The notes under the pieces were generated by a model. That model saw only the letters and a list, made by a program, of their open reading frames with translations, did no database searches and was not told where the DNA came from. This document shows positions 15,371 to 23,417 of a DNA stretch of 64,000 bases, in pieces. This DNA comes from Myxococcales bacterium. GTDB taxonomy: Bacteria; Myxococcota_A; UBA9160; SMWR01. Location of the stretch: positions 1-64,000 of the forward strand of contig JADFQO010000001.1 of NCBI GenBank assembly GCA_022561775.1, written 5' to 3'. The stretch's first letter is position 1. The number at the start of each line of letters is the position of its first letter. A program made the position numbers and the translations under genes.

Positions 15371-18300
15371 GTGAACGTCCGCTCCGGAGCGTTCGACGCG
15401 GTCGTGATCGGCGCGGGCCCCGTCGGCTGCGTCGCGGCGCTCGCTCACGCGCGGGCAGGTGCGCGCGTCCTACTCCTCGAGGCCAACCCCGACGCGGCGC
15501 GTCGGCTCGCGGGCGAATGGCTGCACCCCCTCGGGCTGAGCGTGTTGTACGAACTCGGCCTCGACCCGTCCGAAAATTCCCACTTCGATTCGGGGCGCGG
15601 ATTCGCGATTTTCCCGGACGATGGAAGTGCGCCGGTGGTTCTCCCCTACGCGATCGGAGTCCGCGGTTGGAGCGGTGAACACCTCGCGCTCGTCGACACG
15701 CTGCGCGAGGCGGCGTCTGCACATCCCGATGTCACCTACCTGTCCGGAGCGCGGGCGACCGGAATCGACGGTCAGTGCGTGTCGTTCCGACGATCTCGCT
15801 CGAGCGGCGAAGAGCGCGTGACGGCCGACCACATCGTCGCTGCCGACGGTCGCTCGTCGTGCGCACGCGCGGCGCTGGGTTTACCCACGGAGCGCGTCAC
15901 GCTGTCGCGAATGGCGGGCCTGCGCCTTCGCTCGCGCGAACTCCCATTCGAGGGATACGGGCATATATTTCTCAGCGGCCCCGGCCCGATGCTCGCCTAT
16001 CGGATTGCAGAGAACGAAGTGCGGCTGTGCCTGGACATCCCCCTTCGCGCATCGGCCTCGCCGGGAACGCTCTACGAAGCCTACGGACCCGCGCTACCGA
16101 AATCGCTGCGCCCGTCGTTCGAGGCCGCCCTGCACGGAGGGAACATCTCCTGGGCGGTCAACCAGGCGCGCCCGCGCGCCCACCACGGCCGACCCGGACT
16201 CGCGCTCGTGGGCGATGCTGTCGGCTTCCACCACCCGCTCACGGCTGCCGGAATGACGTTTGGCTTGGTGGATGCCGCGACCCTGGTCCAGGCCGAGAAT
16301 TTCGAGAGTTGGCGACGTTCGAGAGAGCGCGGAACCCGGGTGGCCGAGATGCTCGCGGGCGCTCTCTACGAAATCTTCGCTTCCGACACCGCTTCGGCGG
16401 CGGCGATCCGCGCCGAAGTCTACGAGCTGTGGCGCCGCGATCCGCGCGAGCGCGAGCGCACGATGCGCTACCTCGCGGGCGATGACCACAGACTCACGGC
16501 TTTCGCAAAATCGTTCGTGAAGGTCGCTGGACCCGCGTTGATGCGACTCGGCGCACGCGCCGTGCGAAGCGGAGACCCCAAGGGCGCAGCCGCAGTCGCG
16601 AGCGAGATGGGAAGACGGCTGCACTGGTTGGCGACGGGCGCATTCAGGCGCGGCGATCCCGCGGTCATGTCGTCACCGATGCTGTCCACGGCGGTCACGT
16701 CGCGCCAGGAGATGGCGGCGACACCCGCAGGGCCGGCAATCCAACGCGGCGCGGACGCGTTGATCGCCCGGCAATGGTCCTCCGACGGCGAATCGAGCAA
16801 TACCGGTACCGATTCCGGCGACTTCGGAAGCTGGGAGGGTGAGGTCGTCTGGTGCCCGATGCTCGCCGCCCAGTACGTGATGCTCCAATATCTCGTCGGT
16901 GTAGAACTCTCGCAGGAGCGGCGAGCGAGGCTGATTCGACACTTCGAGCGCACGCGATTGTCGTCGGGCCTTTGGGGACTACACGAACTTTCGTCCCCTT
17001 ACCTCTTCGTGACGACATTGGTGTACGTCGCGGCGAGACTGCTCGGCGTAGAGGCGACCGACCCGCTGCTCGCTCCCGCACAGCAGTTCATCCGCCGCGA
17101 AGGCGTCCTGACGATCCCGAGCTGGGGCAAGCTATGGCTGACGCTCCTCGGACTCTACGACTGGCGCGGCGTACCGCCCCTGGTGCCGGAGTTGTGGTCC
17201 GTACCGAAAGCGCTTCCGATCCATCCATCCAAGTTCTACTGCCATACCCGCCACATCCAGATGGCGATGTCGGTCCTCTACGGCCGCAAGGCGGAGGCGC
17301 CGCAGACTGCGCTGCTCGATCAGATTCGCGACGAGATCTACGCAGAAGACTACGCGGGCGTCGATTGGGTCGCGGCCCGTCGGTCGCTGCGCCGGGCTGA
17401 CCTGGTGACACCACCGGGTCGACCGCTGCGCCTGATCTTCGAACTCCTCGCACTCTTCGAGCGCCACCACCGTTCGGCGATCCGCGAGCGCGTACTGCGC
17501 AAACTCGAAAAACGCATCCGCTGGGAGCTGCAGACCACGGATCACACCAGTATTTCACCGGTGAGTGGAATCCTGAACGTGCTCGCCCTGCGAGCCGGCT
17601 ACGTCGACGACCCCGACGCCAAACAGGCACTGGAGCGGCTCGAAGCCTGGGTGTGGGAAGACGATGAAGACGGGATGCGCGTCGCCGGAGCTCGTAGTGC
17701 ATCGTGGGATACCGCGTTCTCGCTGCGAGCGCTGACCGCCGCGAGCCTGCATGCCGAAGTCGAAACGGCGATCAAGCGAGGCGCCGCGTTCCTCGACAGC
17801 CAACAGATCCGGGAGACCTTTCCGGGATACCGGGAAGCCTACCGGTTGGATCCGAAGGGGGGCTGGTGTTTTGCGAGCGTGTGGCATGGATGGCCGGTCA
17901 GTGACTGCACGGCCGAAGCGTTGCAGGCGTTGCTGAGTACACCGACGGTAAGGCTCGACGCCGATGACGGACGTAACGCGGTGCGCTTCATCCTCCGATG
18001 CCAGAACTCAGACGGTGGATTCGGAAGCTACGAGGCGCGGCGATCCAGGGTGGGACTCGAATGGTTGAACCCAGCAGAGATGTTCGGGGATTCAATGACC
18101 GAGCACTCCCACGTCGAGTGCACCGCTTCGTGCATCGCGGCGCTCGCCACCTTTCGATGCCACTTTCCGAACCATCTGGGTGGCGAGATCGAGCCGGCGA
18201 TTGCGCGCGCGCACGAGCGCTTGCTGGTTTCGCAGGCTTCGGACGGTTCCTGGCGCGGCGTCTGGGGCGTGCACTTCATCTATGGAACACTATTTGGTGT

Positions 18301-18853
18301 TCGCGGACTCCTCGCCGCGGGCACCAAGCCGAACGATTCGGCCATTCGCCGGGCGTGCCATTGGCTTCGGGCAAGGCAACGAGCAGACGGCGGATGGGGA
18401 GAGGATTCCGCCAGCTGCGTGAGCGGCGCTTACCTTGAGCATCGAGAGAGTCAGGTGATCCACACCGCCTGGGCGTTGATGACTCTGCTCGAAGCGCGCG
18501 ACTCCGATTGGGGGTCGATCGTTCGGGGTTCGCGCTTCCTGATCGAGCAGCAAGAGGAGTCGGGCGGCTGGCCCCGACAAGATCCGGCGGGTGTCTTCTT
18601 TCGCACGGCGCTGCTCGACTACACCCTCTACCGCCAGTACTTCCCGCTCTGGGCGCTGTCGCTCTACGAGTCGCGGCGGCTGGAGCGATTGGCGTTCTCC
18701 CCGGAGCCACCAACCCAACAAGAGCCCGGTTCGATCGAGCGGAACGCTCAGCCGCCGCTAGCTCCGGCACGCTCGGAGCGAGGCTGCGCGGGAAATTTCG
18801 TCGGCGAGGGCGCCGACGGAGATGGCGAAGAAAGTCGATCGGTTCCAGCGTAA
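15371..18853 (+). CDS. Squalene epoxidase-like / oxidosqualene cyclase fusion protein
   Basis: 1160 residues in one uninterrupted frame. Residues 8-330 are a flavin monooxygenase: GAGPVG (14-19), GEWLHPLGL (48-56, as in squalene epoxidase GELLQPGG), AADGR (157-161), and GDAVGFHHPLTAAGMT (281-296, matching epoxidase GDAxNxRHPLTGGGMT). Residues about 455-1105 are a complete triterpene cyclase. The catalytic motif is VSDCTAE (D845, C846), the oxidosqualene-cyclase form, not the DxDD of squalene-hopene cyclases; C917 in HSHVECTAS matches the conserved second Cys. QW repeats lie at 878-886, 955-964, 1003-1010 and 1060-1067. Epoxidation of squalene and cyclisation to the first sterol would thus sit on one chain. 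The GTG at 15371 follows GCGAGGG. The last 50 residues are Pro/Glu/Ser-rich and overlap the mltB gene antisense. Confidence 0.92.
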   Translation: MNVRSGAFDAVVIGAGPVGCVAALAHARAGARVLLLEANPDAARRLAGEWLHPLGLSVLYELGLDPSENSHFDSGRGFAIFPDDGSAPVVLPYAIGVRGWSGEHLALVDTLREAASAHPDVTYLSGARATGIDGQCVSFRRSRSSGEERVTADHIVAADGRSSCARAALGLPTERVTLSRMAGLRLRSRELPFEGYGHIFLSGPGPMLAYRIAENEVRLCLDIPLRASASPGTLYEAYGPALPKSLRPSFEAALHGGNISWAVNQARPRAHHGRPGLALVGDAVGFHHPLTAAGMTFGLVDAATLVQAENFESWRRSRERGTRVAEMLAGALYEIFASDTASAAAIRAEVYELWRRDPRERERTMRYLAGDDHRLTAFAKSFVKVAGPALMRLGARAVRSGDPKGAAAVASEMGRRLHWLATGAFRRGDPAVMSSPMLSTAVTSRQEMAATPAGPAIQRGADALIARQWSSDGESSNTGTDSGDFGSWEGEVVWCPMLAAQYVMLQYLVGVELSQERRARLIRHFERTRLSSGLWGLHELSSPYLFVTTLVYVAARLLGVEATDPLLAPAQQFIRREGVLTIPSWGKLWLTLLGLYDWRGVPPLVPELWSVPKALPIHPSKFYCHTRHIQMAMSVLYGRKAEAPQTALLDQIRDEIYAEDYAGVDWVAARRSLRRADLVTPPGRPLRLIFELLALFERHHRSAIRERVLRKLEKRIRWELQTTDHTSISPVSGILNVLALRAGYVDDPDAKQALERLEAWVWEDDEDGMRVAGARSASWDTAFSLRALTAASLHAEVETAIKRGAAFLDSQQIRETFPGYREAYRLDPKGGWCFASVWHGWPVSDCTAEALQALLSTPTVRLDADDGRNAVRFILRCQNSDGGFGSYEARRSRVGLEWLNPAEMFGDSMTEHSHVECTASCIAALATFRCHFPNHLGGEIEPAIARAHERLLVSQASDGSWRGVWGVHFIYGTLFGVRGLLAAGTKPNDSAIRRACHWLRARQRADGGWGEDSASCVSGAYLEHRESQVIHTAWALMTLLEARDSDWGSIVRGSRFLIEQQEESGGWPRQDPAGVFFRTALLDYTLYRQYFPLWALSLYESRRLERLAFSPEPPTQQEPGSIERNAQPPLAPARSERGCAGNFVGEGADGDGEESRSVPA
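18737..18757 (+). repeat. Dispersed copy of the nuoN-serS repeat core
   Basis: 21 bases in the tail of the epoxidase-cyclase gene match the junction of two units of the 43-bp tandem repeat at 28456-28639, with one G missing from the run of three. The shared core is AACGCTCAGCCGCCG plus the preceding GAGCGG. Confidence 0.5.
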
Positions 18854-19756
18854 AATCGCCTCGAAGTTCGAGTAGACGAGAAAAGCGTCGGGTAACTTTT
18901 CGCTGGGCAAGACGATCTTTCCGCGCATGCTGGACCGGGGTAGCGCGCCGCCGTCGATGCGCACAACACCTGCTCGCCGCCAGTCCGTGAGGCTTCGCTT
19001 CCGACCAAGCGCCCTTTGGTCGTCGCTCAGCAACGCCGGGAGCCGCACCTCGCGACCCCAGGTCTGCCCAGCGTGCCAACCGGCGCTTTTGAGGTAGCTC
19101 GCAGCGCTCGCGAATGCATCGGGCAGACTACTCCAGATATCCTTGCGGCCGTCGCCGTCGTAGTCGACCGCATGGTCGAGGAAGGTCGTCGGCATCAACT
19201 GCACCTGGCCCATCGCGCCCGCCCACGAACCCTTCAGATTCGCCGGGCTCCGGTGGCCCTCGTCGACGATGCGCAGCGCAGCCAGCAGTTGTTTGCGAAA
19301 CAGCGGGCCGCGGCGCTCGTCGTACGCCAGGGTCGCGAGTACATCGATGGTCGAATACTCGCCCTGGTGGTCTCCAAAGTTGGTCTCGAGCCCCCAGAGC
19401 GCCACCACGAAGCGAGCCGGCACACCGTATTGAGAGCTGACGCGGGACAGCAGATCTCGATGTTCCTTCAACAGGGAACGCCCGCGTTCGATGCGCGTGC
19501 CGGTGAGGTGCGCGCTCAGATAGCCGCAGAAGTCTCCGGGTTCCTTCGGTTGACGCCGATCGAGCTCGATGACGAGGGGAATTCGCTCGACGTTGGCGAG
19601 CGAAGCGTCGAGCGTGGATTTCGAGATTCCCTGTTCTCTCGCTTCGACCGCGAAGGCCTCGAGCCAATCCGAAAAATCCAGCTGGCTGGTCGAGGTCGAA
19701 CACGACGCGATGAAAAGCCAGAGGAGGACCCGCGCGATCGCGGTTGCCGAGTGCAT
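18758..19756 (-). CDS. mltB: Membrane-bound lytic murein transglycosylase B
   Basis: 332 residues from the ATG at 19756; an upstream ATG at 19819 would add 21 residues before the signal peptide. The lipobox is LFIASC (Cys19). The catalytic Glu is E124 in WGLETNFG, followed by the family blocks STIDVLATLAYDERR, GSWAGAMGQVQLMPTTF and DYDGDGRKDIW. The end, NRSTFFAISVGALADEI, is the normal MltB C-terminus, so the gene is complete. MltB cleaves peptidoglycan glycan strands in the periplasm with formation of 1,6-anhydro-MurNAc. Its 3' end overlaps the 3' end of the epoxidase-cyclase fusion by 96 bp on the opposite strand. Confidence 0.9.
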   Translation of the reverse strand: MHSATAIARVLLWLFIASCSTSTSQLDFSDWLEAFAVEAREQGISKSTLDASLANVERIPLVIELDRRQPKEPGDFCGYLSAHLTGTRIERGRSLLKEHRDLLSRVSSQYGVPARFVVALWGLETNFGDHQGEYSTIDVLATLAYDERRGPLFRKQLLAALRIVDEGHRSPANLKGSWAGAMGQVQLMPTTFLDHAVDYDGDGRKDIWSSLPDAFASAASYLKSAGWHAGQTWGREVRLPALLSDDQRALGRKRSLTDWRRAGVVRIDGGALPRSSMRGKIVLPSEKLPDAFLVYSNFEAILRWNRSTFFAISVGALADEISRAASLRACRS

Positions 19757-19862
19757 CGATACGTAGGTCACCGATGAAAAATATCGAAGCTCGACGAAGG
19801 CGGGGGCTTCGACGGGCACCCGATTTGTGTGCGACCTGTTCGCGGCAAAAATCCGACGGACA

Positions 19863-20612
19863 CTAGGGACTAGATAGCTCGAAGTCCACGAGAACGGGAG
19901 GTCGAAGCTCGGAAATTTCCAGCAGGCGCAGCGCGGCTTCGATCACCGCATGCTGCCTCGCGGGATTCAGCGGGTCATCGAGGGGATAGCCATGTCGGAA
20001 GGGGACGAAAAGCGCGCGCGGAGGCCGAACCCGTTTGGCGACGTTGCGCAGCAGTTGGATCGCGACGGTCGCAATTCCCTGCCGCTCCAACTCCGCAGCC
20101 ACCAGGCTCACGGCCTGGTTGCACATGGGTCAGACGGGAACCAGCAGTGCGACATCCACCCGCCTTTCGACCAACCTGCGGGCGACCTCGGGTGCGGTAT
20201 CGCGCACCAGCCGTCCCGGAGCGGTGATCGATCCCATGAAGGAAAAATGTTCCTCACTGACCGAATGGATTCGTCCGGATTCGACCAGCTCTCGCACGCG
20301 ATCGATCGGAAAGGCGAGGTTCGGATCCCGAACCATCCCCTCGTGATCGAAGGAATCGCTCCGATGGGTGTCGATCAGATCGGCGGTGGGGAAATCGCTC
20401 GGAATGCTCCTGAAGCTCGGGTCTCCACCGCGCATCGATCCGTCGAAGGCGCCTTGGTCCGGGGTGACGAAGCCCGCACTGGAGACGAGCGCGAGTCGGC
20501 AGTCCGAGAGAGGCTTTTCGAGCGGCGCCCACGGCACGGGATCGATTTTTCGCCAGCGATACGCCCTGAGAAAGGTTCGATCGACGAGCGAAAACTCTTC
20601 AATCCCACCCAT
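19863..20612 (-). CDS. GrdB-like reductase selenoprotein with in-frame UGA (Sec161)
   Basis: Two reading frames, 160 and 87 codons, are in the same phase and are separated only by TGA at 20130-20132 and one Pro codon. Read through, they give 249 residues with U161 in VPVUPMCNQAV, a Sec-x-x-Cys redox motif. The family is the short glycine/betaine/sarcosine/D-proline reductase selenoprotein B-like group of proteobacteria, whose members have U or C at this position followed by PxC. Other family marks are PWAPLEKPL, GDPSFRSIP, HFSFMG, and RPPRALFVPFRHGYPL near the end. A stem-loop starts 10 nt after the UGA, and selB lies 4.6 kb away on the same strand. The true substrate in this aerobic-type genome is unknown; a thiol-redox role is likely. 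Confidence 0.87.
20101..20119 (-). promoter_or_regulatory. Bacterial SECIS-like hairpin
   Basis: On the coding strand ACCAGGC and GCCTGGT form a perfect 7-bp stem around the 5-nt loop CGTGA. The stem begins 10 nt after the TGA and the loop 17 nt after it. That fits the bacterial SECIS rules: a hairpin immediately 3' of UGA, apical loop about 16-37 nt away, and a G among the first two loop bases. The hairpin lies inside the coding region, as bacterial SECIS elements do. Confidence 0.75.
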
Positions 20613-21208
20613 CGCTCAAACCTCCGACAAAGTGGCTGGCCAATTCGAACACGACAGCCCTCCCTCGTTCGTGCGCAGCCTGAGGCGGGCGCATCCGCAC
20701 CGGGCCCGACTGGCGCGCGTGAATGCTACCCAAAGCCGAACGGGCGATCGCACGGCTGGAAATCGCCGACGCCTCGCCTAACGGTCTGCGTTGCAGGCGC
20801 CCGGTCGATTGCGCTCGACGCCGGGATCGCCGCACGCCGCGCAGGCGTTGGAAATGGCTCGGGTCGCAAAGAAATTGCAACCCCTCTCCTTACCCCGCGG
20901 GGCGATCCGAGATGCCGTCGAGGCCGATCGACCGCCTCGCGGGGTCGTTGGCGAGGCCGCACTGCCCGCCATCCGCGAAGGTTTGCTGTTCGAGCCCAAG
21001 CGCTGCTACTTACCCCGACGAATTCCGCCGGGTGCTGACCCGCGAGGGCGCCAGGTAGCCCCGCGGTCGATCTCACATCTGGCCAGAGCCGGATGTCTTC
21101 GCAGACCCGTTCGGTCCAGGAGCAAACACCGTGCGCGATCGGAAAAGCAGCGACATCAGCAACCACGCCAATTCGGCGAACCCGGAACCCAGAGCCGCAC
21201 CAACCCAC
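20613..21208. other. Gene-poor gap between the selenoprotein and glutamate dehydrogenase
   Basis: About 600 bp between divergent genes (520 bp if the dehydrogenase starts at the GTG at 21131). Plus-strand frames of about 110 and 190 codons cross it but show no motif, and the longer one runs out of phase into the dehydrogenase. I see no promoter, repeat or RNA that I can support. It could hold a decayed gene. Confidence 0.4.
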
Positions 21209-22471
21209 ATGCCGCTGGAGTGGGACACACCGATGTACCGCCTCGCGGTCAACCAGCTCGACCAGACCGCAGAGCTGATGAATCTGGATCCGAATATCTG
21301 GGAGCGGCTGCGCACTCCGCAGCGAGCTCACGTCGTGTCCTTCCCGTTCCGACGTGACGACTACAATACCGTCGAGACGGTTTTCGCCTACCGCGTGCAA
21401 CACCTGCTCACGATGGGACCGACCAAGGGAGGCATCCGGTACCACGAGGACGTCAACCTCGGAGAGGTGACAGCCCTCTCGATGTGGATGTCGTGGAAGT
21501 GCGCGATCATGAATCTCCCCTTCGGCGGCGCCAAGGGCGGCGTGCGCATCGATCCGCACACGCTCTCGGGCGACGAACTCCAGCGCCTGACGCGACGTTA
21601 CACCTCGGAGATCATCGAAGTGATCGGTCCGGATCGGGATATTCCAGCGCCGGATCTCGGCACCGACGAGCGCGTGATGGCGTGGATCATGGATACCTAT
21701 TCTCAGCAAAAGGGCTACGCGGTTCCCGGCGTCGTGACCGGAAAGCCGATCGAGATCGGCGGCTCCCACGGACGGAGTGAAGCGACTGGGCGCGGCGTGA
21801 TCTCGTGTGCGACCGAAGCCGGCCGCTCGAACGACATTTCGCTCGATGGGGCGGACGTGGTCGTGCAGGGCTTCGGCGCGGTGGGCGGCACCGCGGCTCG
21901 CCTGGCTTCGGCGCAGGGCGCTCACGTCGTCGGCTTGTCCAACGCGACCGGTGGAACCTACAACTCCAAGGGTCTCGACATCGCTGCTGTCAGTGCCTGG
22001 ACGAAAGCCAACGGCGACGGGCTCGCGGACTACCCGGAGGGCGATGCCGTCAGCAACCAGGAGCTGCTCGAACTGCCCTGCGACATCCTGATACCGGCCG
22101 CCATCCAGAACCAGATCACCGAAAAGAATGCCGCCGCGCTTCGCTGCCGCATGATCGTGGAAGGCGCCAATGGACCGACGACCCTCGAGGCGGATGCCAT
22201 CCTCGCCGATCGCGACATTCTGGTGGTTCCCGACATTCTCGCCAACGCGGGCGGTGTCACCGTTTCCTACTTCGAATGGGTCCAAGGGCTGCAGCAGTTC
22301 TTCTGGTCCGAGGAAGAGGTCAACCGAAAACTGATCGATCTGATGCAGTCCGCCTACCACAGCGTCGATCAACTCGCGAAAGAAAAAGGAGTCACGCTGC
22401 GCACGGCCGCGTTGATGCGGGGCATCGAACGCATCAAACAGGCGAAGCACGTGCGAGGCGTGTTCCCGTAG
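21209..22471 (+). CDS. gdhA: Glu/Leu/Phe/Val dehydrogenase, glutamate dehydrogenase type
   Basis: 420 residues from the ATG at 21209; a GTG at 21131 would add a 26-residue tail rich in Asn, Ser and Arg that the family lacks. The catalytic region is GPTKGGIRYHEDVN and NLPFGGAKGGVRIDP, with the substrate Lys and the active-site Lys in GGAKGG. The NAD(P) domain opens with VVQGFGAVGGTAARLAS. The enzyme interconverts glutamate and 2-oxoglutarate with ammonia; the length and the GPDRDIPAPDLGTDERVM block fit the catabolic NAD-type hexamer. An SDR gene follows 19 bp downstream, so the two are likely co-transcribed. Confidence 0.92.
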   Translation: MPLEWDTPMYRLAVNQLDQTAELMNLDPNIWERLRTPQRAHVVSFPFRRDDYNTVETVFAYRVQHLLTMGPTKGGIRYHEDVNLGEVTALSMWMSWKCAIMNLPFGGAKGGVRIDPHTLSGDELQRLTRRYTSEIIEVIGPDRDIPAPDLGTDERVMAWIMDTYSQQKGYAVPGVVTGKPIEIGGSHGRSEATGRGVISCATEAGRSNDISLDGADVVVQGFGAVGGTAARLASAQGAHVVGLSNATGGTYNSKGLDIAAVSAWTKANGDGLADYPEGDAVSNQELLELPCDILIPAAIQNQITEKNAAALRCRMIVEGANGPTTLEADAILADRDILVVPDILANAGGVTVSYFEWVQGLQQFFWSEEEVNRKLIDLMQSAYHSVDQLAKEKGVTLRTAALMRGIERIKQAKHVRGVFP

Positions 22472-22490
22472 GGCGCCACAGGAGCATCCC

Positions 22491-23276
22491 ATGGATCTCG
22501 GCCTGAAGGATCAAGTGGCGATCGTGACGGGCGGATCCCGCGGGATCGGGCGCGCGGCCGCGGAGGCGCTGCTTCGAGAAGGAGCGAAGGTCGTGGTCGC
22601 GTCCGTGCGACCGGCGTCGGTCGAGGCGGCGGCCAAAGAACTCTCCGCGCTCGGAGCCGTCGAGGGCATCGCCGCCGACGTCTCCGTCGAGGCGGACGTC
22701 GTTCGTCTGGTCGCAGAAACCGTCGACCGCTTTGGCAGACTCGACGTGATGATCGCCAACGCGGGCATCGATGGCGACGCCGTCAATCTGGCCGACATGA
22801 CGGTCGCGCAGTGGGATGAAATGATGGCCGTACATCTGCGCGGCACCTTTCTCTGCGGTCGCGAAGCAGCGCGGGCGATGCGAAGCGCGGGCCGTCGCGG
22901 ACGGATCGTGACGGTCGGATCGGTTTCGGGAATCGAGAGTGAGGCGTCGGGTGGTCACTACTGTGCGGCGAAAGCCGGAATTCATGGCCTCACCCGCTCG
23001 ATGGCTGTCGACTTTGCGAAGTGGGGGATCCGAGCCAACTGCGTGGCGCCGGGCTGGGTCCGCACCGACATGACCGTCGACTACATCCCGCCCCCAGGCG
23101 AGCCGCTCGTGGGCTGCGGTGTGATGGACCGCGTCGGCGAACCCGAGGAGATCGCCAATGCGATTCTCTTTCTCGCGTCGGAGAGCTGCGGCTTCTTGAC
23201 GGGCGAGACCTTCGTGGTCGACGGTGGCCAGATCGTCGCGGCCCCCGACCTGGAGCCAGGCGCACCCGCTACTTGA
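22491..23276 (+). CDS. Short-chain dehydrogenase/reductase, FabG-like
   Basis: 261 residues of the classical SDR family. The cofactor motif is TGGSRGIG (13-20), with NAG at 90-92, catalytic S144, Y157 and K161 (YCAAK). The C-terminal DGGQ strand is present. Ser-Val-Arg after the second strand (VVVASVRP) suggests NADP use. It begins 19 bp after the glutamate dehydrogenase stop with GGAGCATCCC in between, probably in one operon. The substrate is not indicated; the sequence is that of a generic 3-oxoacyl or alcohol dehydrogenase. Confidence 0.85.
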   Translation: MDLGLKDQVAIVTGGSRGIGRAAAEALLREGAKVVVASVRPASVEAAAKELSALGAVEGIAADVSVEADVVRLVAETVDRFGRLDVMIANAGIDGDAVNLADMTVAQWDEMMAVHLRGTFLCGREAARAMRSAGRRGRIVTVGSVSGIESEASGGHYCAAKAGIHGLTRSMAVDFAKWGIRANCVAPGWVRTDMTVDYIPPPGEPLVGCGVMDRVGEPEEIANAILFLASESCGFLTGETFVVDGGQIVAAPDLEPGAPAT

Positions 23277-23417
23277 AGGCTCGCCTGCTCGCGTGGCGCC
23301 TCGCCGCGCGGCTCGACGACAAGAATGCCGCCGTCGCGAGATGTAGTTCGAACGAGATCATCACTTCACCTCACGCCCGATTGAACAGGCTTCGCAGATC
23401 GCGTTGCATTCCTGGAA

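Noticed and set aside
19863-20126. Separate 87-residue gene or pseudogene fragment
   Set aside because: It is in the same phase as the frame before it, separated only by UGA and one codon, and reads through as one selenoprotein.
20726-22492. 588-codon minus-strand frame
   Set aside because: Antisense of glutamate dehydrogenase; no motif, and the plus-strand gene is unmistakable.
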